This document shows, piece after piece, positions 7,988 through 15,031 of a stretch of DNA of 16,386 nucleotides (its first letter is position 1; each line of letters begins with the position of its first letter). The stretch is taken from the NCBI GenBank assembly GCA_964545665.1, contig CAZJGF010000026.1:1-16386 (forward strand). The letters run 5' to 3'. Made by a program: the position numbers and the translations under genes. The notes under the pieces are model-generated. The model saw nothing but the letters and a program-made list of their open reading frames with translations. It was not told where the DNA came from and did no database searches. This DNA is from CAZJGF01 sp964545665 (GTDB taxonomy: Bacteria > Chloroflexota > Dehalococcoidia > GIF9 > AB-539-J10).

Positions 7988-9454
7988 CTATTTTCGCTTG
8001 GGGTATCCGCTCAGGCCTACCCGGTCAAGCCAGTTCTTCTCCACCTTCTTGAGTTCCTTGACCAGATCCTCAGGCAGCGGTTTTGGCTGGTGGGTCTCCA
8101 ATATTTTAATCGTTCTCTGGCTCAACAACTCCTCACAGTCCTTTACCCCTTCTTTCTTGGTGAAGCTGCGGTCGAATACCCTTGGCACCCAGAATTTGCG
8201 GAAATGCTTCAAAGTATGGCCCTCAGTGAGATAGTTTGCTTTTGGCCCTAACCGCTCGATAAGCTCCAGTGGCAGAGTTTCATCATTGATTTCTACGCCA
8301 CCCATCAGAACCTTGACCATGTCAATAACCTCATCGGCAAGGACCATGAGCTCAGTAGACAGTACTGTGGCATGATAGGTCAAGCCCACATCATGGACGA
8401 GGTCAGCACCAGTCAATGTCGAGATAAGTATCTGATAGGTGATTTCTGCCCCTGCCTGAGCTCCAATTGTATCAGCATCTATACAGCCGGCTGTGCCCCA
8501 CATCGGCAGCCTGTAGTAATGACACAGCTCGGTTAACGCCCCAACCATAAGACTCATTTCTGGAGCCCCATAGGAATAAATTGTGGTCTTCATGTCCATG
8601 ATGGAGGGTATCGAGCCATAAATGACCGGCGCACCAGGATACTTGAGCTGCAGGGCAACCAGTTGGCTTAACACCTCGGCATTGGCAATAGCCAGGGAAC
8701 CGGGGAAGGTGGCTGGAGTAGTGGCGCCAGCCATCGGCATACCGTACACAACATTGGGAATTCCCTTCTCAGCACACAGAAGGCTTTTCTCCAAGGCATC
8801 TTTCCCCTGGATTAAGGGGCTAACTGGCTCAGATGAACCACAAAAAAAAGGTTTCTTTCTCAGCTGCTCCTCTCCACCGGCCACTATAGAGCAAAGGCCT
8901 ATCATTTCCCTTAGGCTGGAAACATCGAGGACTTCGACTACTACCGGCTTGGAGCAGTTAAGTATGAACTGGAGCAGGGTCACCTTATCAGCGATAGCTC
9001 CGGGCACAGTGGGGTGAGCTGTTGAGGTGTAGGACCACTCTATGTTTGGCAGGGCATCAATCAATCTGGCATTATCGGCGATATCCTCAACGTAGCATGT
9101 CCTTCGCTTCCTGGTATACGGGTCCAATATCTCGGGACAATCGGGAAAGCCGCCGAAATGAGAGCCGGTCTGGCCATTGAGGACTATCGCTGGCTCCCCT
9201 TCCCTCGTGTATAAGGTAATCATCTTGGGCGCTGTTCTTAATGCTTGCTCCACCATATAAGAGGGAATCTTCACCCTATCAGGGTTGGATACATCGGCAC
9301 CGGCGTCGCCCAATATGTCAATTGCCTCCTGACACTCGAAGGCCACTCCAGTCCTTTCCAATATTTGCAGAGTGGCAAAATGCAATTCCTCTATCTGTTT
9401 ATCCGACAAAATGCGAAATTGCGGACTATTAAACTGGATATAGTTTGCACGCAT
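7988..9454 (-). CDS. MttB-superfamily corrinoid methyltransferase, non-pyrrolysine
   Basis: A full-length 488-residue member of the trimethylamine methyltransferase (COG5598) superfamily, matching the family length of about 480-500. It should transfer a methyl group from a methylated substrate to the Co(I) corrinoid protein. Recognisable family stretches are YVEDIADNARLIDALPNI near 121-138, GMPMAGATTPATFPGSLAIA (238-257), WGTAGCIDADTIGAQAGAE near 319-337 and LTGADLVHDVG near 347-357, where pyrrolysine members carry their UAG nearby. No in-frame UAG occurs; UAG is its terminal stop. It therefore resembles the glycine betaine MtgB group rather than true trimethylamine MttB. The ATG at 9454 follows AGGAGG. 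It is about 86% identical (by eye) to the copy at 12539-14005, with changes concentrated at 102-176. It lies between dctM and the activating protein. Substrate unknown. Confidence 0.93.
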   Translation of the reverse strand: MRANYIQFNSPQFRILSDKQIEELHFATLQILERTGVAFECQEAIDILGDAGADVSNPDRVKIPSYMVEQALRTAPKMITLYTREGEPAIVLNGQTGSHFGGFPDCPEILDPYTRKRRTCYVEDIADNARLIDALPNIEWSYTSTAHPTVPGAIADKVTLLQFILNCSKPVVVEVLDVSSLREMIGLCSIVAGGEEQLRKKPFFCGSSEPVSPLIQGKDALEKSLLCAEKGIPNVVYGMPMAGATTPATFPGSLAIANAEVLSQLVALQLKYPGAPVIYGSIPSIMDMKTTIYSYGAPEMSLMVGALTELCHYYRLPMWGTAGCIDADTIGAQAGAEITYQILISTLTGADLVHDVGLTYHATVLSTELMVLADEVIDMVKVLMGGVEINDETLPLELIERLGPKANYLTEGHTLKHFRKFWVPRVFDRSFTKKEGVKDCEELLSQRTIKILETHQPKPLPEDLVKELKKVEKNWLDRVGLSGYPKRK

Positions 9455-9473
9455 AGTTACCTCCTTTATGTTT

Positions 9474-10784
9474 TCAGCGCATAAATCCCGTTATTCTAGG
9501 CAGCCAGAGTGAAAGCTCCGGCCAATAGGTGGCTGCCAGCACCCCAGGCAGCATGCCAAAGATTATCATGGTTGTGGCTGGCCTGAGCATGTTTTTCATG
9601 TCGGTATTGGCGATGCGTGCCCCCAAATAAAGCAGAGGAGCAGCCGGCGGCGTCATGCAGCCCATGCCCAGGTTGGTACCTATGATGGCGGCAAATTGCA
9701 GGGGATGAACACCCAGTTCTCTCATCAGCGGCATCAGCAACGGCGTTGTCAGCGTGATACCACTGACATCGTCCATTATCATGCCAACAAATATCAGGAA
9801 TACATTGACCATAAGCAGTATGATGTACTTATTGGTTGAGATTCCCAGCATGAGAGCGGCAATCTGGTGGGGCAAATTCTCCCTGATAAATAATTGGCTC
9901 AAAATCAGGGCAAAGAAGAACATGAGCATTATCACCGCAGAAGTGGTAGCGGTGTCCACCAGGACGCCACCCAGTCTCCTTAGTCTCAGACCACGATATA
10001 CAAAAAGAGCTACAGGCATGGCGTAAATCACCGACACAGCAGCAGCCTCAGTGGGGGTGAATACGCCACCATAAATACCACCCAGAATGACAACTGGCAT
10101 CATCAAGGCGAAGAAGGCGTTCTTGCCCCTTCTACCAATCTCCACAGTCTTTTCCCTGATGGTCATCGGCGGTGGCACTGCCAGAGGAACCCGACGAAGC
10201 AGCCACCAGTTAACAATGCAGAGATTTATCGTTGTAAAGATGCCCGGCCCCACAGTGGCCAAGAAACACGCAGCTATCGACTGCTCCGCCAGCCAGCCAA
10301 AGATTATCTGGTCTATGCTGGGGGGGATGAGCAATGCCAGCACCGATGCGCAGCTTATCAGTGCCGCGCTGTGACCTATGGGATAGCCCCGTTCATTCAT
10401 TTGAGGAAACATTATGGAACCGATGGCAGAAAGGGCTGCGGCAGCCGATCCAGAGATGGCGCCGAAAACCGCACAGGATACCACACCGGCCGCCCCCAAT
10501 CCCCCCTTAAACCTGCCAACAAAAAGCTCAACAAACCCCACCAGACGTTCACCAATCCCTCCTCCACCCATTATGCCGCCAGCCATTATGAACAGAGGAA
10601 TTGCCAGCAATATTAGCGAGTTCATCTTGTAGTAGCCAAAATGCAATGCCATTGAGGGATCGTAACCGCCGCCAACTATCATGAAAACCATGGCAGCAGC
10701 AAACGAGAAGGGGACAGGCACCCCGATTACCAGAAGGATAACCAGAATTGCTATGCCAATAAGTGCGATCAATGACATCTCCAT
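9474..10784 (-). CDS. dctM: TRAP transporter large permease DctM (system 2)
   Basis: A 436-residue polytopic membrane protein of the DctM family. Signatures include VPVPFSFAAAMVFMI near residue 25, GAISGSAAAALSAIGSIMFP near 108, GGVFTPTEAAAVSVIYA near 240 and GCMTPPAAPLLYLGARIA near 380. It provides the substrate channel of the second transporter. The ATG at 10784 lies five bases after the dctQ stop with only a weak, distant GGAGG, suggesting translational coupling; an in-frame ATG at 10778 is possible. Followed after 19 bases by an MttB-family gene, tying this transporter tightly to that enzyme. Confidence 0.95.
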   Translation of the reverse strand: MEMSLIALIGIAILVILLVIGVPVPFSFAAAMVFMIVGGGYDPSMALHFGYYKMNSLILLAIPLFIMAGGIMGGGGIGERLVGFVELFVGRFKGGLGAAGVVSCAVFGAISGSAAAALSAIGSIMFPQMNERGYPIGHSAALISCASVLALLIPPSIDQIIFGWLAEQSIAACFLATVGPGIFTTINLCIVNWWLLRRVPLAVPPPMTIREKTVEIGRRGKNAFFALMMPVVILGGIYGGVFTPTEAAAVSVIYAMPVALFVYRGLRLRRLGGVLVDTATTSAVIMLMFFFALILSQLFIRENLPHQIAALMLGISTNKYIILLMVNVFLIFVGMIMDDVSGITLTTPLLMPLMRELGVHPLQFAAIIGTNLGMGCMTPPAAPLLYLGARIANTDMKNMLRPATTMIIFGMLPGVLAATYWPELSLWLPRITGFMR

Positions 10785-10789
10785 CTGGC

Positions 10790-11311
10790 TTATCCATCCT
10801 CCATTGCTAGCAAATTTGACTTCGATATAGCACGCACGCGGTCAATCAGTTCGATGAGAAAGTAGAACGTCATCAACACGAGTCCGAAGAAAACGGCGCT
10901 TTGGGAGTAGACCATCGGAATGAACAGCGTAGCTGAGAACTGACCCTCCGTAAGGCCATATACAAAGAAATCAAAGCCCCATCTACACAGGCATAGACCC
11001 ACCCCGAAAGCGATGAAGCTGGCTACAGCTCTGGTTACGGCCACACGTCGAGGGTTTTTCACCATCATCTCAACAACCTCTGCCTTTATATGAGTCCGCT
11101 TATAGGAGCCATACGATGCCCCGATGAAGTACAGCCAAAAGGCACCCAGGGGAAGTATCTCCTCGATGCCCATGATTGGCTTACGAAAAATGTAACGCAG
11201 CATTACCTCGACAAACATAAACACGGAAATGAACAAGGAGGTTCCAATCAAGACAATTTGCTGCAACCTGTCCAGTCCCTGCCACATCGCCCTTCTAACG
11301 CTCTTAAGCAT
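10790..11311 (-). CDS. dctQ: TRAP transporter small permease DctQ (system 2)
   Basis: A 173-residue DctQ-family protein with four hydrophobic helices and the characteristic segments MLRYIFRKPIMGIEEILPLG and GASYGSYKRTHIKAEVVEMM, closely matching the equivalent region of system 1. I place the start at the ATG at 11311 because AGGAAGG lies a few bases upstream. A longer frame from a TTG at 11344 would add 11 residues but begins inside the stem-loop at 11338-11380 and has no good ribosome-binding site. It lies between dctP and dctM in the usual order. Confidence 0.9.
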   Translation of the reverse strand: MLKSVRRAMWQGLDRLQQIVLIGTSLFISVFMFVEVMLRYIFRKPIMGIEEILPLGAFWLYFIGASYGSYKRTHIKAEVVEMMVKNPRRVAVTRAVASFIAFGVGLCLCRWGFDFFVYGLTEGQFSATLFIPMVYSQSAVFFGLVLMTFYFLIELIDRVRAISKSNLLAMEDG

Positions 11312-11337
11312 AGCTTTCCTTCCTGCTATATTCCTCT

Positions 11338-11380
11338 TTATCAATCAAGGGATCCGCGACTTGGACCCCTTGATTGATAA
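11338..11380 (-). other. Stem-loop between dctP and dctQ (system 2)
   Basis: A perfect 14-bp inverted repeat: TTATCAATCAAGGG (11338-11351) and CCCTTGATTGATAA (11367-11380), with a 15-base loop. It begins about 27 bases after the dctP stop. The minus-strand sequence after it is AAGAGGAATA, without a U-tract. Position and form parallel the 4711-4743 element although the sequences are unrelated, which argues for a shared function in setting the binding-protein to permease ratio. Confidence 0.7.
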
Positions 11381-11406
11381 CTAACCGAGCTAATGGAAGT
11401 GAAGGG

Positions 11407-12444
11407 TCATTTGGGCGCATTCGCTATTACGTAGTCAACAATGTCGCTGCCGACCACGTCAATAAGTTGCGGCCAGACATCAGCGCGGATGGCATCCTGC
11501 ATTTTCTTCATCTCTGCCTCGGTGGGTATCAACACCTCAGTGCCGTAATCCCTGAATTTCTGCAGGTACTCTAGATCCTCAGCCTCGGCAGCTTCGAACC
11601 GCCCTACTGTCTCCCGTGCACAGGCATCGGCTATGATTGTCTGGTCTTCGGCGGACAGTTCATCCCAAACCATCTTGCTTATCATGAAGAACCAGGCTTC
11701 CATGTGGTCCTTATACCAGATAATGTATTTGGAGACATCTTTTATGTGTGCCCAGTTGAGATAGGGAGTGCCACCGACCTCGGTATCCACCACCCCGGTC
11801 TGCATAGCGGTAAATAGCTCAGCCCAGGTAGTAGGGGTCGGAATGTAGCCCATGCGACTAGCCCATAGCTCGGCTGACTTACAGGGCCATATCCTCATCT
11901 TCATCTTCTTGTCAACATCTGGGTCCATAGGACTGGGTGGCAGCTCCTTGGCAAAGCTGCAGCATCCGAAGCCCATAGGCCATGAACCCAGCAATTTGAT
12001 TCCCGTGCCCATCATCAGTTCATCAAGCAAGCCATATAACCAGCCATCGGGAGAGCTGTAAGCATCTTTGGCCTCATCCCAATTTGTTGTCAGCAATGGG
12101 AAATAGACCACATTGATTCGTGGGTCGTAGTCAGTGGGGAGACAAACCAGTTGGCACTCGATCGTACCCCTCCTCATTTCACCACAGACCTCAATCCAGT
12201 CGCCCAGCGCCATACCGGGGTACAGATCAATGACGATGCGTCCATCAGATTTCTCATGAATCTCATCGATTACCCGTTGCGCGGATTCAGCGCTGGCGGA
12301 GTCTTCAGGGTTCAGTTCAGACCATCGCCAGTGATACGTTGGCTTACCTCCTCCAGGAGCACCAGGAGCGCAACCGGGTATCAATGAAATGAGTAATACC
12401 GCTGCCATTCCAAGTCCTACCAGAATTTGCCATTTTCTCGACAT
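11407..12444 (-). CDS. dctP: TRAP transporter substrate-binding lipoprotein DctP (system 2)
   Basis: A 345-residue DctP-family protein with a lipoprotein signal (hydrophobic residues 8-21, lipobox IPGC, C25) followed by a Gly/Pro-rich linker. The ligand region MKMRIWP, with R184 at the usual carboxylate-binding arginine position, and TTWAELFTAMQTGVVDTEVGG fit the family. It should capture substrate for DctQM of this unit. The ATG at 12444 has AAGGAGG eight bases upstream. It is only weakly similar to the DctP at 4773-5804, so the ligands probably differ. It sits between two close MttB-family paralogs, linking import to demethylation. The mature protein contains several cysteines (for example 87, 97, 101, 161, 162), more than usual for an exported protein; this may fit a reducing, anaerobic setting. 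Confidence 0.93.
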   Translation of the reverse strand: MSRKWQILVGLGMAAVLLISLIPGCAPGAPGGGKPTYHWRWSELNPEDSASAESAQRVIDEIHEKSDGRIVIDLYPGMALGDWIEVCGEMRRGTIECQLVCLPTDYDPRINVVYFPLLTTNWDEAKDAYSSPDGWLYGLLDELMMGTGIKLLGSWPMGFGCCSFAKELPPSPMDPDVDKKMKMRIWPCKSAELWASRMGYIPTPTTWAELFTAMQTGVVDTEVGGTPYLNWAHIKDVSKYIIWYKDHMEAWFFMISKMVWDELSAEDQTIIADACARETVGRFEAAEAEDLEYLQKFRDYGTEVLIPTEAEMKKMQDAIRADVWPQLIDVVGSDIVDYVIANAPK

Positions 12445-12538
12445 CTGTGATTCCTCCTTATCTTCGCTATGATTGCCTTATTCTTCGCTTCCCAAATTGT
12501 TACATTTTCCTTTTCCTCCTCGGAGCGAATTTTACCAG

Positions 12539-14005
12539 TTACCCTCTCTCGGGATATTCTTTCAGGCCTACACGGTCCAACCAGTTCTTCTCCACCTTCT
12601 TCAGTTCCTTGACCAGGTCCTCAGGCAGTGGTTTCGGCTGGTGAGTCTCCAGTATCTTAATCGTCCTTTCTTTCAACAACTCCTCACAGTCCTTTACCCC
12701 TTCTTTCTTGGTAAAGCTGCGGTCAAATACCCTCGGCACCCAGAATTTACGGAAGTGCTTCATGGTGTGGCTTTCAGTGAGATAATTGGATTTTGGCCCC
12801 AACCGCTCGATAAGCCCAAGCGGCAGAGTTTCATCATTGATCTCCATCCCACCCATCAAAACCTTGACCATGTCAATAATTTCATCCACAAAGACTATAA
12901 GTTCTGGCGATATCGTTGTGGCATGGTACACTAAGCCTACATCATGGACAAGGTCAGCTCCGGTTAATGTTGAGACAAGTATCTCATAGGTGATTTCTGC
13001 TCCCGCCTGGGCATTGACTACCTCAGCGTCAGTGCAACCAGCCGTACCCCACATCGGCAGCCTGTAGTAATGGCACAGCTCGGTTAGTGCCCCAACCATA
13101 AGGCTCATTTCTGGAGCTCCATAGGAAAAGATGGTGGTCTTCATGTCCATAATCGAAGGTATGGAGCCGAAGATAACCGGTGTTCCTGGATGCTTAAGCT
13201 GCAGGACAACCAGTTGGCTTAACGCTTCGGCATTAGCAATAGCCAGGCAACCAGGGAAGGTGGCTGGAGTAGTGGTGCCGGCCATTGGCATACTGTATAC
13301 GACATTGGGAATTCCCTTCTCGGCGCATAGCAGGCTTTTCTCCATAGCATCCTTTCCCTGGATTAAGGGGCTAACTGGCTCAGATGAACCAGCAAAAAAC
13401 GGTTTCCTTCTTAGCTGCTCCCCTCCACCGGCCACTATAGAGCAAAGGTCTATCATTTCCCTCAGGCTGGAAACATCGTTGATTTCGGCAATTACTGGCT
13501 TCGAGCTATTAAGTATAAACTGGAGCAAACTCACCTTATCAGCAATAGCCCCGGGCACCGTCTTATGCCCTGTTGCCAGATAGGACCATTCTATATTGGG
13601 CAGAGCATCAATTAGTCTCGCCGTCTCGACAATATCGGCAACGTAACACGTCCTTCTCTTCCTTATATGTGGGTCTAAGATATAGGGGCAATCGGGCATC
13701 GACCCGAAGTGAGAACCAGTCTGGCCATTGAGGACTATCGCTGGCTCCCCTTCACGCGTATACAAGGTAATCATCTTGGGCGCTGTCCTTAATGCTTGCT
13801 CCACCATGTAAGAGGGAATCTTCACCCTGTCAGGGTTGGATACATCAGCACCGGCGTCGCCCAATATGTCAATTGCCTCCTGACACTCAAATGCCACCCC
13901 GGTCCTTTCCAGTATCTCAAGGGTGGCAAAATGCAGTTCCTCTATCTGCTTGTCCGACAAAATGTGAAATTGCGGACTGCCATACTGAATATAGTTTGCG
14001 TGCAT
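12539..14005 (-). CDS. MttB-superfamily corrinoid methyltransferase, non-pyrrolysine (adjacent to corrinoid protein)
   Basis: A full-length 488-residue paralog of the enzyme at 7988-9454 and of the fragment at 1-137. It directly follows the corrinoid protein gene by 25 bases, the classic methyltransferase/corrinoid-protein pairing, so this protein is the likeliest partner. Family stretches include VYSMPMAGTTTPATFPG near 236-252, WGTAGCTDAEVV near 319-330 and GADLVHDVG near 349-357. The gene has no internal UAG and ends in TAA. Residues 31-101 are identical to the 7988-9454 copy, while 19 of the next 75 residues (102-176) differ, suggesting a changed substrate. The ATG at 14005 has GGGGG about nine bases upstream. 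Likely substrate: a betaine or another N-methyl compound; not determinable from sequence alone. Confidence 0.93.
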   Translation of the reverse strand: MHANYIQYGSPQFHILSDKQIEELHFATLEILERTGVAFECQEAIDILGDAGADVSNPDRVKIPSYMVEQALRTAPKMITLYTREGEPAIVLNGQTGSHFGSMPDCPYILDPHIRKRRTCYVADIVETARLIDALPNIEWSYLATGHKTVPGAIADKVSLLQFILNSSKPVIAEINDVSSLREMIDLCSIVAGGGEQLRRKPFFAGSSEPVSPLIQGKDAMEKSLLCAEKGIPNVVYSMPMAGTTTPATFPGCLAIANAEALSQLVVLQLKHPGTPVIFGSIPSIMDMKTTIFSYGAPEMSLMVGALTELCHYYRLPMWGTAGCTDAEVVNAQAGAEITYEILVSTLTGADLVHDVGLVYHATTISPELIVFVDEIIDMVKVLMGGMEINDETLPLGLIERLGPKSNYLTESHTMKHFRKFWVPRVFDRSFTKKEGVKDCEELLKERTIKILETHQPKPLPEDLVKELKKVEKNWLDRVGLKEYPERG

Positions 14006-14030
14006 TAACTCATACCCCCTTGAACTCCTG

Positions 14031-14666
14031 CTAGTTCGCCAGTAACTTCTTCACTAACTCTACTGCAGAGCCTGCCTCAGGAGCATAGCCATCTGCCCCT
14101 ATTGACTTGGCAAATTCCTCATTGATCGGCGCCCCTCCAACCATGACCTTTATCCCTTGGCGTAATCCCTTCTCTTTCAGTAAGTCAATCGTTTTCCCCA
14201 TGTTGGGCATCGTTGTCGTCAACAAGGCAGACATGCCAAGTATATCAGGCTTGTGCTCCTCTATCGCCTGCACAAATGCCTCAGCCTTTACACCGGTACC
14301 AAGGTCGGTAACTTCATATCCATTACCTTCAAGCATAAACCCAACTATCCTCTTTCCTATGTCGTGAATATCTCCTTCAACCGTGCCTATAACCACACTC
14401 CCCAGTGCCTTCTCGCCTGATTTGGCTAGCAAGGGCTTGACAATGTCAAGCCCTTGATGCATGGCATGAGCCGACATTAGCACCTCAGGCAGGAACATTT
14501 CTCCCGCCCCAAAACGCTCTCCTACAACACCCATTCCACCAATAAGTCCATTTACCAGGATGTCCCGCGCTCCAGCTCCTTCACTTAGCGCCTTATTCAC
14601 CTCAGCTTGGACTACACTTCCATCTCCTTTCATGACACCTTCGTTTAGAGCATCATATGAAACCAT
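14031..14666 (-). CDS. Corrinoid (cobalamin-binding) protein, MttC/MtbC family
   Basis: A 211-residue methyl-carrier protein of usual size (about 210). Residues 1-85 form the helical cap domain of the methionine-synthase type (GAGEMFLPEVLMSAHAM). Residues 88-211 form the Rossmann-like B12 domain with the full signature: GDIHDIGK (98-105), H101 being the lower axial cobalt ligand, then MSALLTT (S146) and VGGAP (176-180). It accepts methyl groups from the MttB-type enzymes and delivers them to the pterin methyltransferase. The ATG at 14666 has AGGAGGG nine bases upstream. It is the first gene after the glycine riboswitch and terminator, so its transcription is the step most directly controlled. 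It is the only corrinoid protein in the window and may serve several of the methyltransferases. Confidence 0.95.
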   Translation of the reverse strand: MVSYDALNEGVMKGDGSVVQAEVNKALSEGAGARDILVNGLIGGMGVVGERFGAGEMFLPEVLMSAHAMHQGLDIVKPLLAKSGEKALGSVVIGTVEGDIHDIGKRIVGFMLEGNGYEVTDLGTGVKAEAFVQAIEEHKPDILGMSALLTTTMPNMGKTIDLLKEKGLRQGIKVMVGGAPINEEFAKSIGADGYAPEAGSAVELVKKLLAN

Positions 14667-14706
14667 TTGGCTTTACCCTCCTTCTCCTTAATAAAAAATC
14701 GCTAAC

Positions 14707-14739
14707 AAAAAAGGGCAACCCAGATTAACCAGATTACCC
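14707..14739 (-). terminator. Intrinsic terminator, riboswitch expression platform
   Basis: On the minus strand GGGTAATCTGG (14729-14739) pairs along 11 positions, including several G-U pairs, with CTGGGTTGCCC (14713-14723) around a 5-base loop. It is followed at once by six U residues (14707-14712). It lies immediately after the glycine aptamer, its first G residues overlapping the 3' end of the aptamer, and 40 bases before the corrinoid protein start. This is the expected geometry for transcriptional control by the riboswitch. Confidence 0.75.
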
Positions 14740-14740
14740 C

Positions 14741-14836
14741 CCTGTCCTTTTGCCTGAGAGTTTCAAGACCTCAAATCAGCGCTCCCTCGTCTCTTGCCCC
14801 TTCGGCTCCCTCATTAAGGGTCTCTCCTACCGCTGC
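14741..14836 (-). ncRNA. Glycine riboswitch aptamer
   Basis: The minus strand carries the hallmark conserved blocks of the glycine (gcvT) aptamer in the right order and spacing: GGAGAGACC (14819-14827), GCCGAAGGGGCAA (14794-14806) and CTCTCAGGCAAAAGGACAG (14742-14760). GGAGAG and CTCTC form the closing P2 helix. Only one aptamer is seen; no second copy of these blocks occurs in the rest of the leader, so this looks like a singlet form. It controls the corrinoid protein/MttB/TRAP operon rather than a glycine cleavage or glycine transporter gene. Whether glycine turns expression on or off cannot be read with certainty, because I could not identify a clear anti-terminator strand. Confidence 0.93.
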
Positions 14837-14851
14837 AATTATGTATTACTA

Positions 14852-14882
14852 ATAGTACCACAAGTAACATCACATCTGTCAA
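14852..14882 (-). promoter_or_regulatory. Promoter of the riboswitch-led operon
   Basis: On the minus strand TTGACA (14877-14882) is followed after 19 bases by TACTAT (14852-14857), which is preceded by TGG and so resembles an extended -10 (TGnTACTAT). The spacer is a little long, but the predicted start near 14845 falls about ten bases before the riboswitch aptamer, exactly where it is needed. Confidence 0.5.
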
Positions 14883-15031
14883 GGTCAGCGTCGGCTCCAT
14901 GTCAATGTTCTACGATTTTGTCATTCTTAGGCGTACGAACAAAGGATCTCTTCTAGACCTTTCACAGAGCCTGCCCTGAGCATTATGAGACCCTTCCTCT
15001 TTCGCCTTTGCGCCACTCAGTTACTTTACAA
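14883..15031 (-). other. Upstream intergenic sequence, nothing firm identified
   Basis: This is the rest of the 365-base gap between the MttB-family gene ending at 15032 and the operon promoter. I see no gene, no convincing terminator for the upstream gene and no RNA motif here. A second TTGACA (14900-14905) has no matching -10 element at normal spacing. Confidence 0.5.

Noticed and set aside
11312..11344. TTG-initiated 184-residue version of DctQ (system 2)
   Set aside because: The start would lie inside a 14-bp stem-loop without a ribosome-binding site, whereas the ATG at 11311 has AGGAAGG correctly spaced.
14883..15031. A second glycine aptamer to make a tandem riboswitch
   Set aside because: The conserved aptamer blocks do not recur upstream of the identified aptamer, and the likely transcription start is only about ten bases before it.
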